A stretch of DNA of 64,000 nucleotides from Natronosalvus caseinilyticus. Lineage in GTDB: Archaea; Halobacteriota; Halobacteria; Halobacteriales; Natrialbaceae. The notes under the pieces are model-generated. The model was not told the origin of the DNA, did not search any database, and was given only the letters and a program-made list of their open reading frames with translations. The DNA lies in the NCBI RefSeq assembly GCF_017357105.1, contig NZ_CP071596.1, positions 3,224,001 to 3,288,000 on the forward strand, read 5' to 3'. A program made the translations under genes and the position numbers. Shown here one piece after another: positions 43,748 to 51,688 of the stretch (its first letter is position 1; each line of letters begins with the position of its first letter).

Positions 43748-44406
43748 GGGTCCGTCCTCCCTCGCGATCGGGAAGATGCGCCGGATCGACGGGTTCCGGA
43801 ATCCGACCGCGTCGCGAGGTGGTTCTCGATTGGCACCTCCCGCAGCGCCGCCAACTCGGCCAGCGCCGCCTCGAGCTGTCGCTGTTCTCGGCGACCGGCG
43901 AGCCAGTCGAACAGTTGCATTTTCGCCGGCACCGACACCGATCCAGACAGGTAGGCGGCCGCCCGCGGGTCGTCGGTCCACGTCCCCGACTGCACCCGCT
44001 CGCGTGCCTCATCCACGCCGTGGTCGTCGGCCATCAGCGTCGTCATCACCGCGTCAGTTACGGCGACCCGGGTCCGGTTTCGGGCCCGCACTCGGAGCAC
44101 ACGCTGGTCCCGGGGCTCGTCGAGGGACCCTCGCTCGAGCGCACGTTCGAGGTCGGCGCCGATCCGCTCGACGTCCGACTCGACGCGCTCGTCCGCGCGC
44201 CCGATTCGTGCGTTCGGTCCGGTATCGGTCTCGGCCGCGACCGAATGCAGGACGCCCAGCCCCAGCAGGGCAGCGACGCCGCCGGCGACGAGGACGATCC
44301 CGTCCCGGGCGATGGCGCCCGCCGCCGAGGGGAGCGATCCAGTCGTCGACAGGAGCGTTGCCAGCAGGGCGCCCGCTCCGACGAGGAGTAGGAGCGTTCG
44401 CTTCAC
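43744..44406 (-). CDS. small two-helix membrane protein of the DUF58 operon (DUF7269-type)
   Basis: 220 residues. Two hydrophobic helices (about 1-25 and 35-52) at the N-terminus are followed by a soluble, charged, helical part (DRVESDVERIGADLERAL, then DQRVLRVRARNRTRVAV), a region with FDWLAGRREQRQLEAALAEL and an Arg/Ser-rich tail. It overlaps both neighbours by ATGA and is therefore translationally coupled within the operon. The family is haloarchaeal and the function is unknown. Confidence 0.75.
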   Translation of the reverse strand: MKRTLLLLVGAGALLATLLSTTGSLPSAAGAIARDGIVLVAGGVAALLGLGVLHSVAAETDTGPNARIGRADERVESDVERIGADLERALERGSLDEPRDQRVLRVRARNRTRVAVTDAVMTTLMADDHGVDEARERVQSGTWTDDPRAAAYLSGSVSVPAKMQLFDWLAGRREQRQLEAALAELAALREVPIENHLATRSDSGTRRSGASSRSRGRTDP

Positions 44407-45539
44407 TCCCGATCACCGTCCTCGTGGGAAGCCGTCGCGACAATTCGGTCGTAGGCCGCTCGAGCCCGACGAATACGGTCGTCCGTCGGTGGGTAGTTTC
44501 CGTACCGTACCTGTCGGAACGTCTCGGTGAGCGTCGACACGGCGGATTCGGGGAAACCGGCGTCGACCGCCGCACTGGCGTATTCACCTGGCGTTTTCGA
44601 TCGATCCCGTCGCGCGGAGATGAGTTCGGTCAGCGCGGCCCAGGCTTCCTCGACCGTCTGCGGACCGGGGTCGTCCCCTGTTTCGGGCTCGTCCTCGTCT
44701 TCATCGCGGTTGCCATTGCCTCGAGTGGCCGTTCCCGATCCAGACCGGCTGGAACGTCGACGGCGGGTGAAGCCACCGAAGAGCGACGCGACGCCGCCGG
44801 AGATCGAGAGCCCGCCGAGCGAACCCAGTGTCCTCGACAAACCGGCCGGAATCGAGACCAGCGCGGAGCCGAGCCCGCGCCCGAGACCCCGACCGACCAG
44901 CCCGATCCCGGATCCGATAGCTCGACCGGTTCCGACGACGCCGTCGACGATCGCTGGCGTCACCCGCGCGAGTCCGATCGTCGCCGTCATCGTCACCTGG
45001 GGAATTCGCTTGAGTCGAAACTGCAATCGGGGGAGGAAGCCGTCCGGAATCGTCACGTCGGCGTTCGCGACGCCGGGGGCTCGAGAGGGGTGCGTCGCCC
45101 GCCAGAGCAGGCCAATCGGGACGACGAGCAGACAGGCGAGGAGCAGACCGGCGGCCGGAAGGAAACCGACGCTGGCGCTGCTATCGTCGTCGCTTTCGTC
45201 GCTAGTCTCGTTGGTACCGCTCTCGTCGTCGACTGTTTCGTTTTCGTCGTCCGTCTCGTTCGTCTCCTCGGCGTCCGAGTCGTTCGCCCGGCCGACGGAT
45301 TCTTCGTCGGGCGTCGACTCGTTCGCGTCGGGGTCGTCACTTCGCTCGCTGTCGCGGTCGTCGGTGCCGTTCTCGCCGTCGGTCTCGGGTCCGGACTCGA
45401 GGTCGAGGTAGTGGTCGTCGCTCACGGCGTCCTGGTCGGGGTAGTCGCCGTAGCCGGCCGCGGGGAGGAACGCGGCGGCGGCGAGGATCGCGAGGACACA
45501 ACAGACGACGAGGGCGGCGTTGTGGCGGTCGTATCCCAC
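44403..45539 (-). CDS. DUF4129 domain-containing protein, first gene of the DUF58 operon
   Basis: 378 residues from GTG 45539. An N-terminal hydrophobic segment (ALVVCCVLAILAAAAFLPAA) suggests a signal or anchor. A long acidic Asp/Glu/Ser/Thr/Asn linker (about 35-130) precedes a second hydrophobic helix (FLPAAGLLLACLLVVPIGLLW). The C-terminal DUF4129 domain is helical: KTPGEYASAAVDAGFPESAV and YPPTDDRIRRARAAYDRI. Such domains sit on the outer side in transglutaminase-like complexes. A TATA-like TAAAAATATTA precedes the start at 45567-45577. Confidence 0.82.
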   Translation of the reverse strand: MGYDRHNAALVVCCVLAILAAAAFLPAAGYGDYPDQDAVSDDHYLDLESGPETDGENGTDDRDSERSDDPDANESTPDEESVGRANDSDAEETNETDDENETVDDESGTNETSDESDDDSSASVGFLPAAGLLLACLLVVPIGLLWRATHPSRAPGVANADVTIPDGFLPRLQFRLKRIPQVTMTATIGLARVTPAIVDGVVGTGRAIGSGIGLVGRGLGRGLGSALVSIPAGLSRTLGSLGGLSISGGVASLFGGFTRRRRSSRSGSGTATRGNGNRDEDEDEPETGDDPGPQTVEEAWAALTELISARRDRSKTPGEYASAAVDAGFPESAVSTLTETFRQVRYGNYPPTDDRIRRARAAYDRIVATASHEDGDRE

Positions 45540-45566
45540 ACTATCGCTTCGTGCGTGGTCGACCCG

Positions 45567-45577
45567 TAAAAATATTA
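45567..45577 (-). promoter_or_regulatory. promoter of the DUF4129-DUF58 operon
   Basis: The minus strand reads TAATATTTTTA here, about 28-38 nt before GTG 45539. This supports the GTG over the in-frame GTG at 45581, which would be inside the promoter. Confidence 0.5.
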
Positions 45578-45666
45578 CCACTGTGACCGGTAGTCGATCG
45601 GACAGTTTGACGGTCGCGACGTCTGCGTGACGAAACTATTTTCGAGCGACAGGTTCAACCTGGCGC

Positions 45667-46752
45667 ATGGTCTCTCGCAAACTCCTCGGGCAAATGGCGA
45701 CGACGCTCGGCGCCGTCGTCCTCGCCAACCTGGTGCTCGCCCTCGTCTTCGTCGCACTGCTCGAGCCCTGGCTCGTCCCCGTCTTCGACGGCATCGGGCT
45801 CTCTCGCGGCGTCGCGTACGCGCTTACGACCACCCTCTGTCTGGGGTGTCTCCTCGCCGTCCAGTTGCGGTACGCACGCCTCGAATTGCTGGCGGAAGCC
45901 GACGCCGCGGTACTGGGACCCGACGAACGGCCGGAACTGACCGACCGCGTGACGCGACTCGCCGCCCAGCTAGACGTTGCCGTGCCGACGGTTGCGGTGG
46001 CCGACACCGACGTGGCAAACAGCTTCGCCGTCGACGGCGTCCGCTCGGGGACCATCGTCGTCAGTGAAGGGCTCCTCGAGACGCTCGATGCCGCCGAACT
46101 CGACGCCGTCCTCGCCCACGAACTCGCACACCTGAAGAACCGCGATGCGGCGGTGATGACCCTCGCCTCGTTCCTCCCGGCACTGATCGCCGACGAACAC
46201 GTCGTCTTCGGGGATCACCTGCCGCAGTGGACCCGGCCGTACGTCTACGGCGGCCTCCTGCTCGTCGCGGCACTCCTCGGGTCGTCGTTCATCGAGGCGC
46301 CCGTGTTCACCCCGAGTGGACTCCTACAACTCGCCGTGGCCCTGGCGGTCACCGTCGTCGTCGGCGGGATCGTCCTCGGCGTGGTCGCGACCGTCGTCGT
46401 CTTCCTCAGCCGGAGTCTCTCGCGCCAGCGGGAGTTCGTCGCGGACCGCGCCGGGGCCCTCGCCACCGGCGACCCGGCAACGCTCGCGGGCGTCCTCGAG
46501 CGACTCGACGGCGAGGCGACGGTCCCGACGAACGACGCCCGCGTCGAGGACGGGGCGACGAGCAGCGGCCACTACCGTGGCCTCGAGGGAATGTGCTTGC
46601 TTCCGCACGGCTTCGATCGGTCACGGGAGGGAGCGACGGACGGTGGCGACCCGCTCCAGGTGGACACCTACGCCCATCCCTCGACGACCGAGCGTATCGC
46701 GCGGCTCCGAAAACTGGCTGCTGAACTGGAACGGACGCCGTACGCGGGGTGA
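45667..46752 (+). CDS. HtpX-like M48 membrane metalloprotease
   Basis: 361 residues. Two N-terminal membrane helices (about 8-40 and 45-65) are followed by the zinc motif HELAH in DAVLAHELAHLKNRDAAV (about residue 152) and the third ligand EFVADRAG (about residue 260). A further hydrophobic pair (about 192-245) is between them. M48/HtpX proteases degrade damaged membrane proteins, with the active site on the cytoplasmic side. The protein is longer than E. coli HtpX (293) because of an inserted C-terminal part. Confidence 0.93.
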   Translation: MVSRKLLGQMATTLGAVVLANLVLALVFVALLEPWLVPVFDGIGLSRGVAYALTTTLCLGCLLAVQLRYARLELLAEADAAVLGPDERPELTDRVTRLAAQLDVAVPTVAVADTDVANSFAVDGVRSGTIVVSEGLLETLDAAELDAVLAHELAHLKNRDAAVMTLASFLPALIADEHVVFGDHLPQWTRPYVYGGLLLVAALLGSSFIEAPVFTPSGLLQLAVALAVTVVVGGIVLGVVATVVVFLSRSLSRQREFVADRAGALATGDPATLAGVLERLDGEATVPTNDARVEDGATSSGHYRGLEGMCLLPHGFDRSREGATDGGDPLQVDTYAHPSTTERIARLRKLAAELERTPYAG

Positions 46753-46808
46753 AATTCTGGGGCAGGAAATACCTCAGTCGTTATCGGAGACGGAACCAAA
46801 AAACGGCC

Positions 46809-48044
46809 TCAGTCGTCGGCCGCCACGGACGGCGCATCGAGCGCCGCGAACCCCGACTCGAGGTCCGCGACCAGGTCGTCGACCGACTCGACGCCAACGG
46901 ACACGCGAATCAACGTGTCGGTGATGCCGACGGCTTCCCGCTCCGCTCGCGGGATCGGCTCGTGGGTCATTGCCGCCGGAAGTTCGATCAGGCTCTCGAC
47001 GCCGCCGACGCTGACCGCGAGGGTGAACTCCTCGAGCGCCTCGAGGAACCGTTTCGCGTCCTCGAGTTCGCCGTCGAGTTCGAACGAGAGGATGCCGCCG
47101 AAGCCCTCCATCTGTCGGGTGGCGAGATCGTGCTGGGGGTGAGACTCGAGGCCGGGATAGTAGACGTCGGTGACGGCGTCGTGGCCCTCGAGGAACTCGG
47201 CGACGGCCATCGCGTTTGTCTCGTGCTGGCGCATGCGCATCGGGAGCGTTTTGAGCCCTCGGAGGACGAGGTAGCTGTCGAAGGGGGCGAGCATGTCGCC
47301 CACCCCGACCTGCTGCTGGAACCCGATCCCCTCGGCGAGGTCGTCGTCGCTCGTGACAACGGCGCCGCCGATCGAGTCCGAGTGCCCGTTCAGGTACTTC
47401 GTCGTGCTGTGTGCGACGACGTCGGCGCCCAGTTCGAGCGGGCGCTGGAAGTAGGAGCTGGCGAAGGTGTTGTCCACGCCCAGAAGGGCGTCGTAGCTCC
47501 CGGCAATTTCTGCGACCGCGGTCACGTCACACAGGGTCATCCGGGGGTTCGTCGGCGTCTCCATCCAGATCATGACCGTCTCGTCGGTGACGGCAGACTC
47601 GACGGCCGTCGGGTTGGTTCCGTCGACGAACGAGACGTCCATGCCGAGGCGGTCCCGAAACACGGACTCGAGCATCCGTCGGGTGCCGGCGTAGAGGCCG
47701 TCGCCCGCGACGAGGTGATCGCCGGGTTCGACGCTTGAGAGCAGGGTCGTGAAGATCGCGGCGGTACCCGAGGAGAACGCCATCGCGTGCTCGCCGCCCT
47801 CGAGGCTCGCGAGACGCTTCTCGAGGGCGTGTCGCGTCGGGTTCGAGAGTCGAGAGTAGAGAAACTCGCCGCGGTCGGGATCGACGTCCTCAAGGCTGAG
47901 GTCGGTGTCGAGTCCAGGGAGAGTGAACGTCGAGGAGAGGTGGATGGGGGTGGTGACGTCGCCCGCCTCGCTCCCGACGCGGAACGGTTCCTCCCCGGCG
48001 GTGACGGCTCGGGTCTCGAACGCAGCACGGTCTTCCTGTTCCAT
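46809..48044 (-). CDS. PLP-dependent trans-sulfuration enzyme (cystathionine gamma-synthase/lyase family)
   Basis: 411 residues from ATG 48044. It belongs to the Cys/Met metabolism PLP family: GEFLYSRLSNPTRHALEKRL, FSSGTAAIFTT, VDNTFASSYFQRPLELGADV and the Schiff-base Lys in VAHSTTKYLNGHSD (about residue 205). Members catalyse gamma-synthase, gamma-lyase or gamma-elimination reactions, and this one's exact reaction is not readable. It is likely in methionine/cysteine metabolism. It faces the Gfo/Idh/MocA gene divergently, and its TATA element overlaps the repeat at 48067-48077. Confidence 0.93.
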   Translation of the reverse strand: MEQEDRAAFETRAVTAGEEPFRVGSEAGDVTTPIHLSSTFTLPGLDTDLSLEDVDPDRGEFLYSRLSNPTRHALEKRLASLEGGEHAMAFSSGTAAIFTTLLSSVEPGDHLVAGDGLYAGTRRMLESVFRDRLGMDVSFVDGTNPTAVESAVTDETVMIWMETPTNPRMTLCDVTAVAEIAGSYDALLGVDNTFASSYFQRPLELGADVVAHSTTKYLNGHSDSIGGAVVTSDDDLAEGIGFQQQVGVGDMLAPFDSYLVLRGLKTLPMRMRQHETNAMAVAEFLEGHDAVTDVYYPGLESHPQHDLATRQMEGFGGILSFELDGELEDAKRFLEALEEFTLAVSVGGVESLIELPAAMTHEPIPRAEREAVGITDTLIRVSVGVESVDDLVADLESGFAALDAPSVAADD

Positions 48045-48066
48045 ACTCGACGACCACGATAGATTG

Positions 48067-48120
48067 CCGGTAATACCTTTCCATCTACCAGTAATATTTG
48101 CCTCGCTCTCGTATTATCGG
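48067..48120. repeat. repeated CCRGTAATAYY element in the divergent region
   Basis: CCGGTAATACC (48067-48077) and CCAGTAATATT (48088-48098) are direct repeats whose starts are 21 bp apart, two helical turns. GTATTATCGG (48111-48120) is an inverted, one-mismatch copy of the first ten bases. The first overlaps the likely TATA box of the trans-sulfuration gene. Possible operator, or multiple TATA-like boxes. Confidence 0.45.
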
Positions 48121-48199
48121 CAGCTATTTTTCGCCCAAAGAGAGTGTGAATCGAGTCGAGACGCAAACCAATAACTACCGTGCGAATGAATATGCGGCC

Positions 48200-49315
48200 A
48201 TGAGTCTCTCCGTCGGCGTACTGGGGTATCGATTCATGGGCAGGGCGCACGCGAACGCGTTCGCACGGCTCCCGATGTTCTTCCCCGACGCGCCGGACGT
48301 CGAGCGGCAGGTGTTGATCGGCCGGGACGAGGACGCCCTCGCGGACGCCGCCGACCGCCTGGGATTCGCCTCGACGGCCACCGACTGGGCCGACGTCGTG
48401 GACGAAGTCGACGTCTTCTACAACCTCGGGCCGAACCACGTCCACGCCGAACCAACCATCGCCGCCCTCGAGGCCGGCACCCCCGTCTTCTGTGAGAAGC
48501 CGCTTGCGCCGACGCTCGAGGCCGCCGAGGAGATGGCCGAGGCGGCCCGCGAGGCCGGCGTCCCCGCCGGCGCCGCGTTCAACTACCGGTTCGTGCCGGC
48601 GATTCGGTACGCGAAGAACCTGCTCGAGGCGGGCGAGTTAGGGGAAATCCACCACGTCCGCGGGCGCTACCTCCAGGACTGGCTGGTCGACCCCGAGGCC
48701 GAGTGGTCCTGGCGAAACGACGAGGAAATGGCCGGATCCGGCGCCCTCGGCGACCTGGGTTCGCACACGGTTGATCTCCTGCGATTCCTCGTCGGCAGCG
48801 ACGATCTTGCTGGCGAGATCGAGCGTGTTAGCGGTCACCTTCGAACCTTCGTCGACGAACGGCCCACGGGGGGCGGGGAGACGCGCCCCGTCACCGTCGA
48901 CGACGCCTACTCCGCGCAGGTCGAGTTCGCGAACGGGACGATGGGCACGCTCGAGGCGTCGCGATTCGCTACGGGACACAAGAACGACCACACGATCGAG
49001 GTTCACGGCTCGAAGGGGAGTCTCAAATTCTCCCTCGAGCGGCTGAACGAACTCGAGGTCCTGCGCGAGGGGAATCGGGGCTACGAGACCGTGCTGGTCA
49101 CCGACGAGGACGACCCCTACGTCGATCACTGGTGGCCGCCGGGACACGTCATCGGCTGGGAGCACACCTTCGTCCACGAGAACTACGAGTTCCTCTCGGC
49201 CGTCGATGCCGGCGAGGAGTACGAACCGAGCTTCGAGGACGGACTGGCCGCCCAGCGGGTGCTCGACGCCGTCGAGCGAAGCGACGAGCGCGGCGAGTGG
49301 GTGAGCCTCGAGTAG
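48200..49315 (+). CDS. Gfo/Idh/MocA-family oxidoreductase
   Basis: 371 residues from ATG 48200; the frame is open upstream, but the sequence there is not conserved. The NAD(P) fold reads VGVLGYRFMGRAHANAF, then VDVFYNLGPNHVHAEPTIAA and the family EKP motif FCEKPLAPTLEAAEEM. The C-terminal domain has ALGDLGSHTVDLLRFLVGSD, with the catalytic-type GSH-xxD. It oxidises or reduces a sugar or cyclitol; the substrate is not defined. It is isolated and divergent from the trans-sulfuration gene. Confidence 0.94.
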   Translation: MSLSVGVLGYRFMGRAHANAFARLPMFFPDAPDVERQVLIGRDEDALADAADRLGFASTATDWADVVDEVDVFYNLGPNHVHAEPTIAALEAGTPVFCEKPLAPTLEAAEEMAEAAREAGVPAGAAFNYRFVPAIRYAKNLLEAGELGEIHHVRGRYLQDWLVDPEAEWSWRNDEEMAGSGALGDLGSHTVDLLRFLVGSDDLAGEIERVSGHLRTFVDERPTGGGETRPVTVDDAYSAQVEFANGTMGTLEASRFATGHKNDHTIEVHGSKGSLKFSLERLNELEVLREGNRGYETVLVTDEDDPYVDHWWPPGHVIGWEHTFVHENYEFLSAVDAGEEYEPSFEDGLAAQRVLDAVERSDERGEWVSLE

Positions 49316-49408
49316 CTGGGAAGCGTCGCGGAACGTATTCTCGACGGGTATCGCTCGAGCCGAAACGAAGATGGGCCGCCGCTCGAGCCGAAACGGAGAC
49401 TGACTACC

Positions 49409-51595
49409 TCAGGTCTCTGCACCCAGAACGGTATTGTCGTCGGCATCGCCGAACGCCACCCAGTCGTCGTCCGTTTTGGCCGCGTTCGCCTCACCTGGGC
49501 CGAACGTGTACGTTCCCGTCTCTGCTGGCGCCTCCGCGAAGTAGGTGAACGTGGCCGTTTCGCCCGGAATCGTGGTCCCGAAGTAGACGTACTGCACGTC
49601 GCCATCTTCCTCGACGCGCTCGACGTCGCCGTGTGCCTCGTCGACCGACCACTCGGCGGGGACGACGTCCCGCACCGTTGCCTCGTGTGAGACCGACTCG
49701 ACGGTCACGTCCACGCGGTTGGTCTGGCCCGCGGTGAACGCCGACCCGTCGTCCTCTCGAGCGCCCGTCACCTCGAGCGTCTCGGGCGTGTCGGGATCAA
49801 CCAGTTCGACGTCGTTGTGCTTCGCGAAGTCGCCGGTCTCCGCTCGCCGAACGGCCGACGGTGCGTCGACGAAGCCGGCACCGGCGTTCCACGGCGTGTA
49901 GGCGGGGTGGACGTCGCGGGCCTGGGCTTCGACCGTGTAGATGACGTCTGCGGGCGACCAGTCGTGGCCGTTCTTGCGCGCGGCGTCGATCACCAAGGCG
50001 CAGATGCCGGCGGCGGCCGGACAGGCCATGCTCGTCCCCGTCATCGGCGAGTAGTAGAGTTCCTCGTCCGGCTCGAGCGCGTCGAGGGGATCGGTCGGGC
50101 CGACCGTACTCATCACTGAATTGCCCGGCGCCGCGACGCCGGGGCGATAGAGTCCGACCGGCCGGTACCGATACGGTTCGCCGAGCTGTTCGAACGCCTC
50201 GAGGGCGAGCTCGTAGGTGACCACGACGTTGGTCGCGGGTTCGACCTCGATCCAGTAGGTCTCGCCGCCCTCGACGTCCGTCGTCAGCGTCTGGTGCTGG
50301 TAGACCGGCTCTTCGCCGAGTTTGGCGACCTCTTCGCCGTCTTTCGAACCCCGGTGGACGGTGAGCGTGATCTGCTCGCCGTCTGGCGTCAACGAGAGGT
50401 CGAGTTCGAGGACGTCGGCGTTTTTCGCCGCGACCCACTCGTAGTAATCGCTCCCGGTCCCGGTGGGGCCGAGTTCGCCCGTCCACGACTCGGTGTCGAC
50501 GACGTACTGTCCGCGAGTCATCGCGGCGTGGAACTTCTCGAGGTTTCGAAGGGCCGTCCGGCGGTCGTAGTTGGTCTCCCGATCCTCGTCGGGCGTTCGC
50601 CCGCGCGAGGAGAAGTCCGTCACGTGCTTATCGTCGCGGGTGGCCGCCACGCCGAGGACGTGGGGCGCCTTCGCGAACCGCGAGAGGGTGTCCGGGTCGG
50701 GGCCGTCGTTGCCCGCCGCGAAGACGGGGACGATCCCGCGCTGGAACGCCTCCCAGGACGCGACGTTGACGGGGTCGTTCGGGTTGTACCGCATATCGCG
50801 GGCGACGCCGTAGGAGTTCGAGACGACGTCGGGGTCGAAGTCGTCGTCGGGGTCGTCAGCCCGGGCCAACATGTGATCCCACGCGCCGACGACGAACGGC
50901 AGGTAAACGGCTTCGTTGGTCGAATACACCGACACGCGGGCCCCGGGGGCCATCCCGCGGTACTGCCCGTCGCTCGCCGACCCGTCGCCGGCGACGATGC
51001 CGGCACAGTGGGTGCCGTGCCCCAGGTCGTCGGTGTCCGCGCCGGCACCGAGGTCGATCCAGTCCGGATCGGGATCACCCAGCGGATCGTCGACCCACTG
51101 CCAGTTCGACTCGAGTCGCCCGTCGAAGTCCGGGTGCGGCCCGGAGAAGCCCGAGTCGATGACGACCGCGTCGACCGACGAGCCGTCGTAGCCGAGGTCC
51201 GACTGAACCGCGTCGGCGCCCGTCGCCTCACGCGAATCGTCGTTGTAGAACTCGAGTTCGACGGCCTTGGCGACTCGCCGAACTGCGTCCCAGTCGGCGA
51301 CCGTCGAGAGCTGATCGCCGGTCAGGGCGGTGTAGGCCATCGGGAGCACCTCGTACTCGACGAGGCCCGCCTGCAGGTCGAGGTCTCCGAGGAGGCCGAC
51401 CGAGTCGGCGTCGTCGAAGACGACGATGACCTCCTGGAGCGCGTCGCTCGTGGTGTCGAGCTGGTCGTCGAGCACCGACGTGTCCGTGTCGGCCGCCGCG
51501 GTTCCCGAAAACGGGAGGAGCGAGGCTACGCCGGCGGCGCCGGCGGTCCTGAGTACTGTGCGTCGGTTTACGTGTCGTGACGTGTCCTCTGACAT
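49409..51595 (-). CDS. Tat-exported subtilase (S8 family), halolysin-like
   Basis: 728 residues. Tat leader NRRTVLRTAGAAGVASL, then a propeptide-like region (about 35-135). The triad is Asp147 (VIDSGFSGPHPDF), His193 (LGHGTHCAGIVAG) and Ser at about 520 (GTSMACPAAAG); Asn in FAAGNDGP is the oxyanion residue. About 120 residues of beta-rich, PPC-like sequence (VLELDLSLTPDGEQITL, YWIEVEPATNVVV) are inserted between the Asn and Ser parts. The last 100 residues form a module shared with the neighbouring protease (RDVVPAEWSVDEAHGDVERV). It is secreted and degrades proteins. Confidence 0.95.
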   Translation of the reverse strand: MSEDTSRHVNRRTVLRTAGAAGVASLLPFSGTAAADTDTSVLDDQLDTTSDALQEVIVVFDDADSVGLLGDLDLQAGLVEYEVLPMAYTALTGDQLSTVADWDAVRRVAKAVELEFYNDDSREATGADAVQSDLGYDGSSVDAVVIDSGFSGPHPDFDGRLESNWQWVDDPLGDPDPDWIDLGAGADTDDLGHGTHCAGIVAGDGSASDGQYRGMAPGARVSVYSTNEAVYLPFVVGAWDHMLARADDPDDDFDPDVVSNSYGVARDMRYNPNDPVNVASWEAFQRGIVPVFAAGNDGPDPDTLSRFAKAPHVLGVAATRDDKHVTDFSSRGRTPDEDRETNYDRRTALRNLEKFHAAMTRGQYVVDTESWTGELGPTGTGSDYYEWVAAKNADVLELDLSLTPDGEQITLTVHRGSKDGEEVAKLGEEPVYQHQTLTTDVEGGETYWIEVEPATNVVVTYELALEAFEQLGEPYRYRPVGLYRPGVAAPGNSVMSTVGPTDPLDALEPDEELYYSPMTGTSMACPAAAGICALVIDAARKNGHDWSPADVIYTVEAQARDVHPAYTPWNAGAGFVDAPSAVRRAETGDFAKHNDVELVDPDTPETLEVTGAREDDGSAFTAGQTNRVDVTVESVSHEATVRDVVPAEWSVDEAHGDVERVEEDGDVQYVYFGTTIPGETATFTYFAEAPAETGTYTFGPGEANAAKTDDDWVAFGDADDNTVLGAET

Positions 51596-51688
51596 CGTGG
51601 AAGTAGATTCGTATCGGTAGTGGTGCGCTTCGAGACTCGAGCTATCGTTCGGGCCGTAGACTCGAGGCTCGTGGCGGTGAACCGGATT

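Noticed and set aside
50294-51580. 428-residue rightward open frame opposite the smaller subtilase
   Set aside because: Antisense shadow of a gene with catalytic motifs; no own start signals or conserved sequence.
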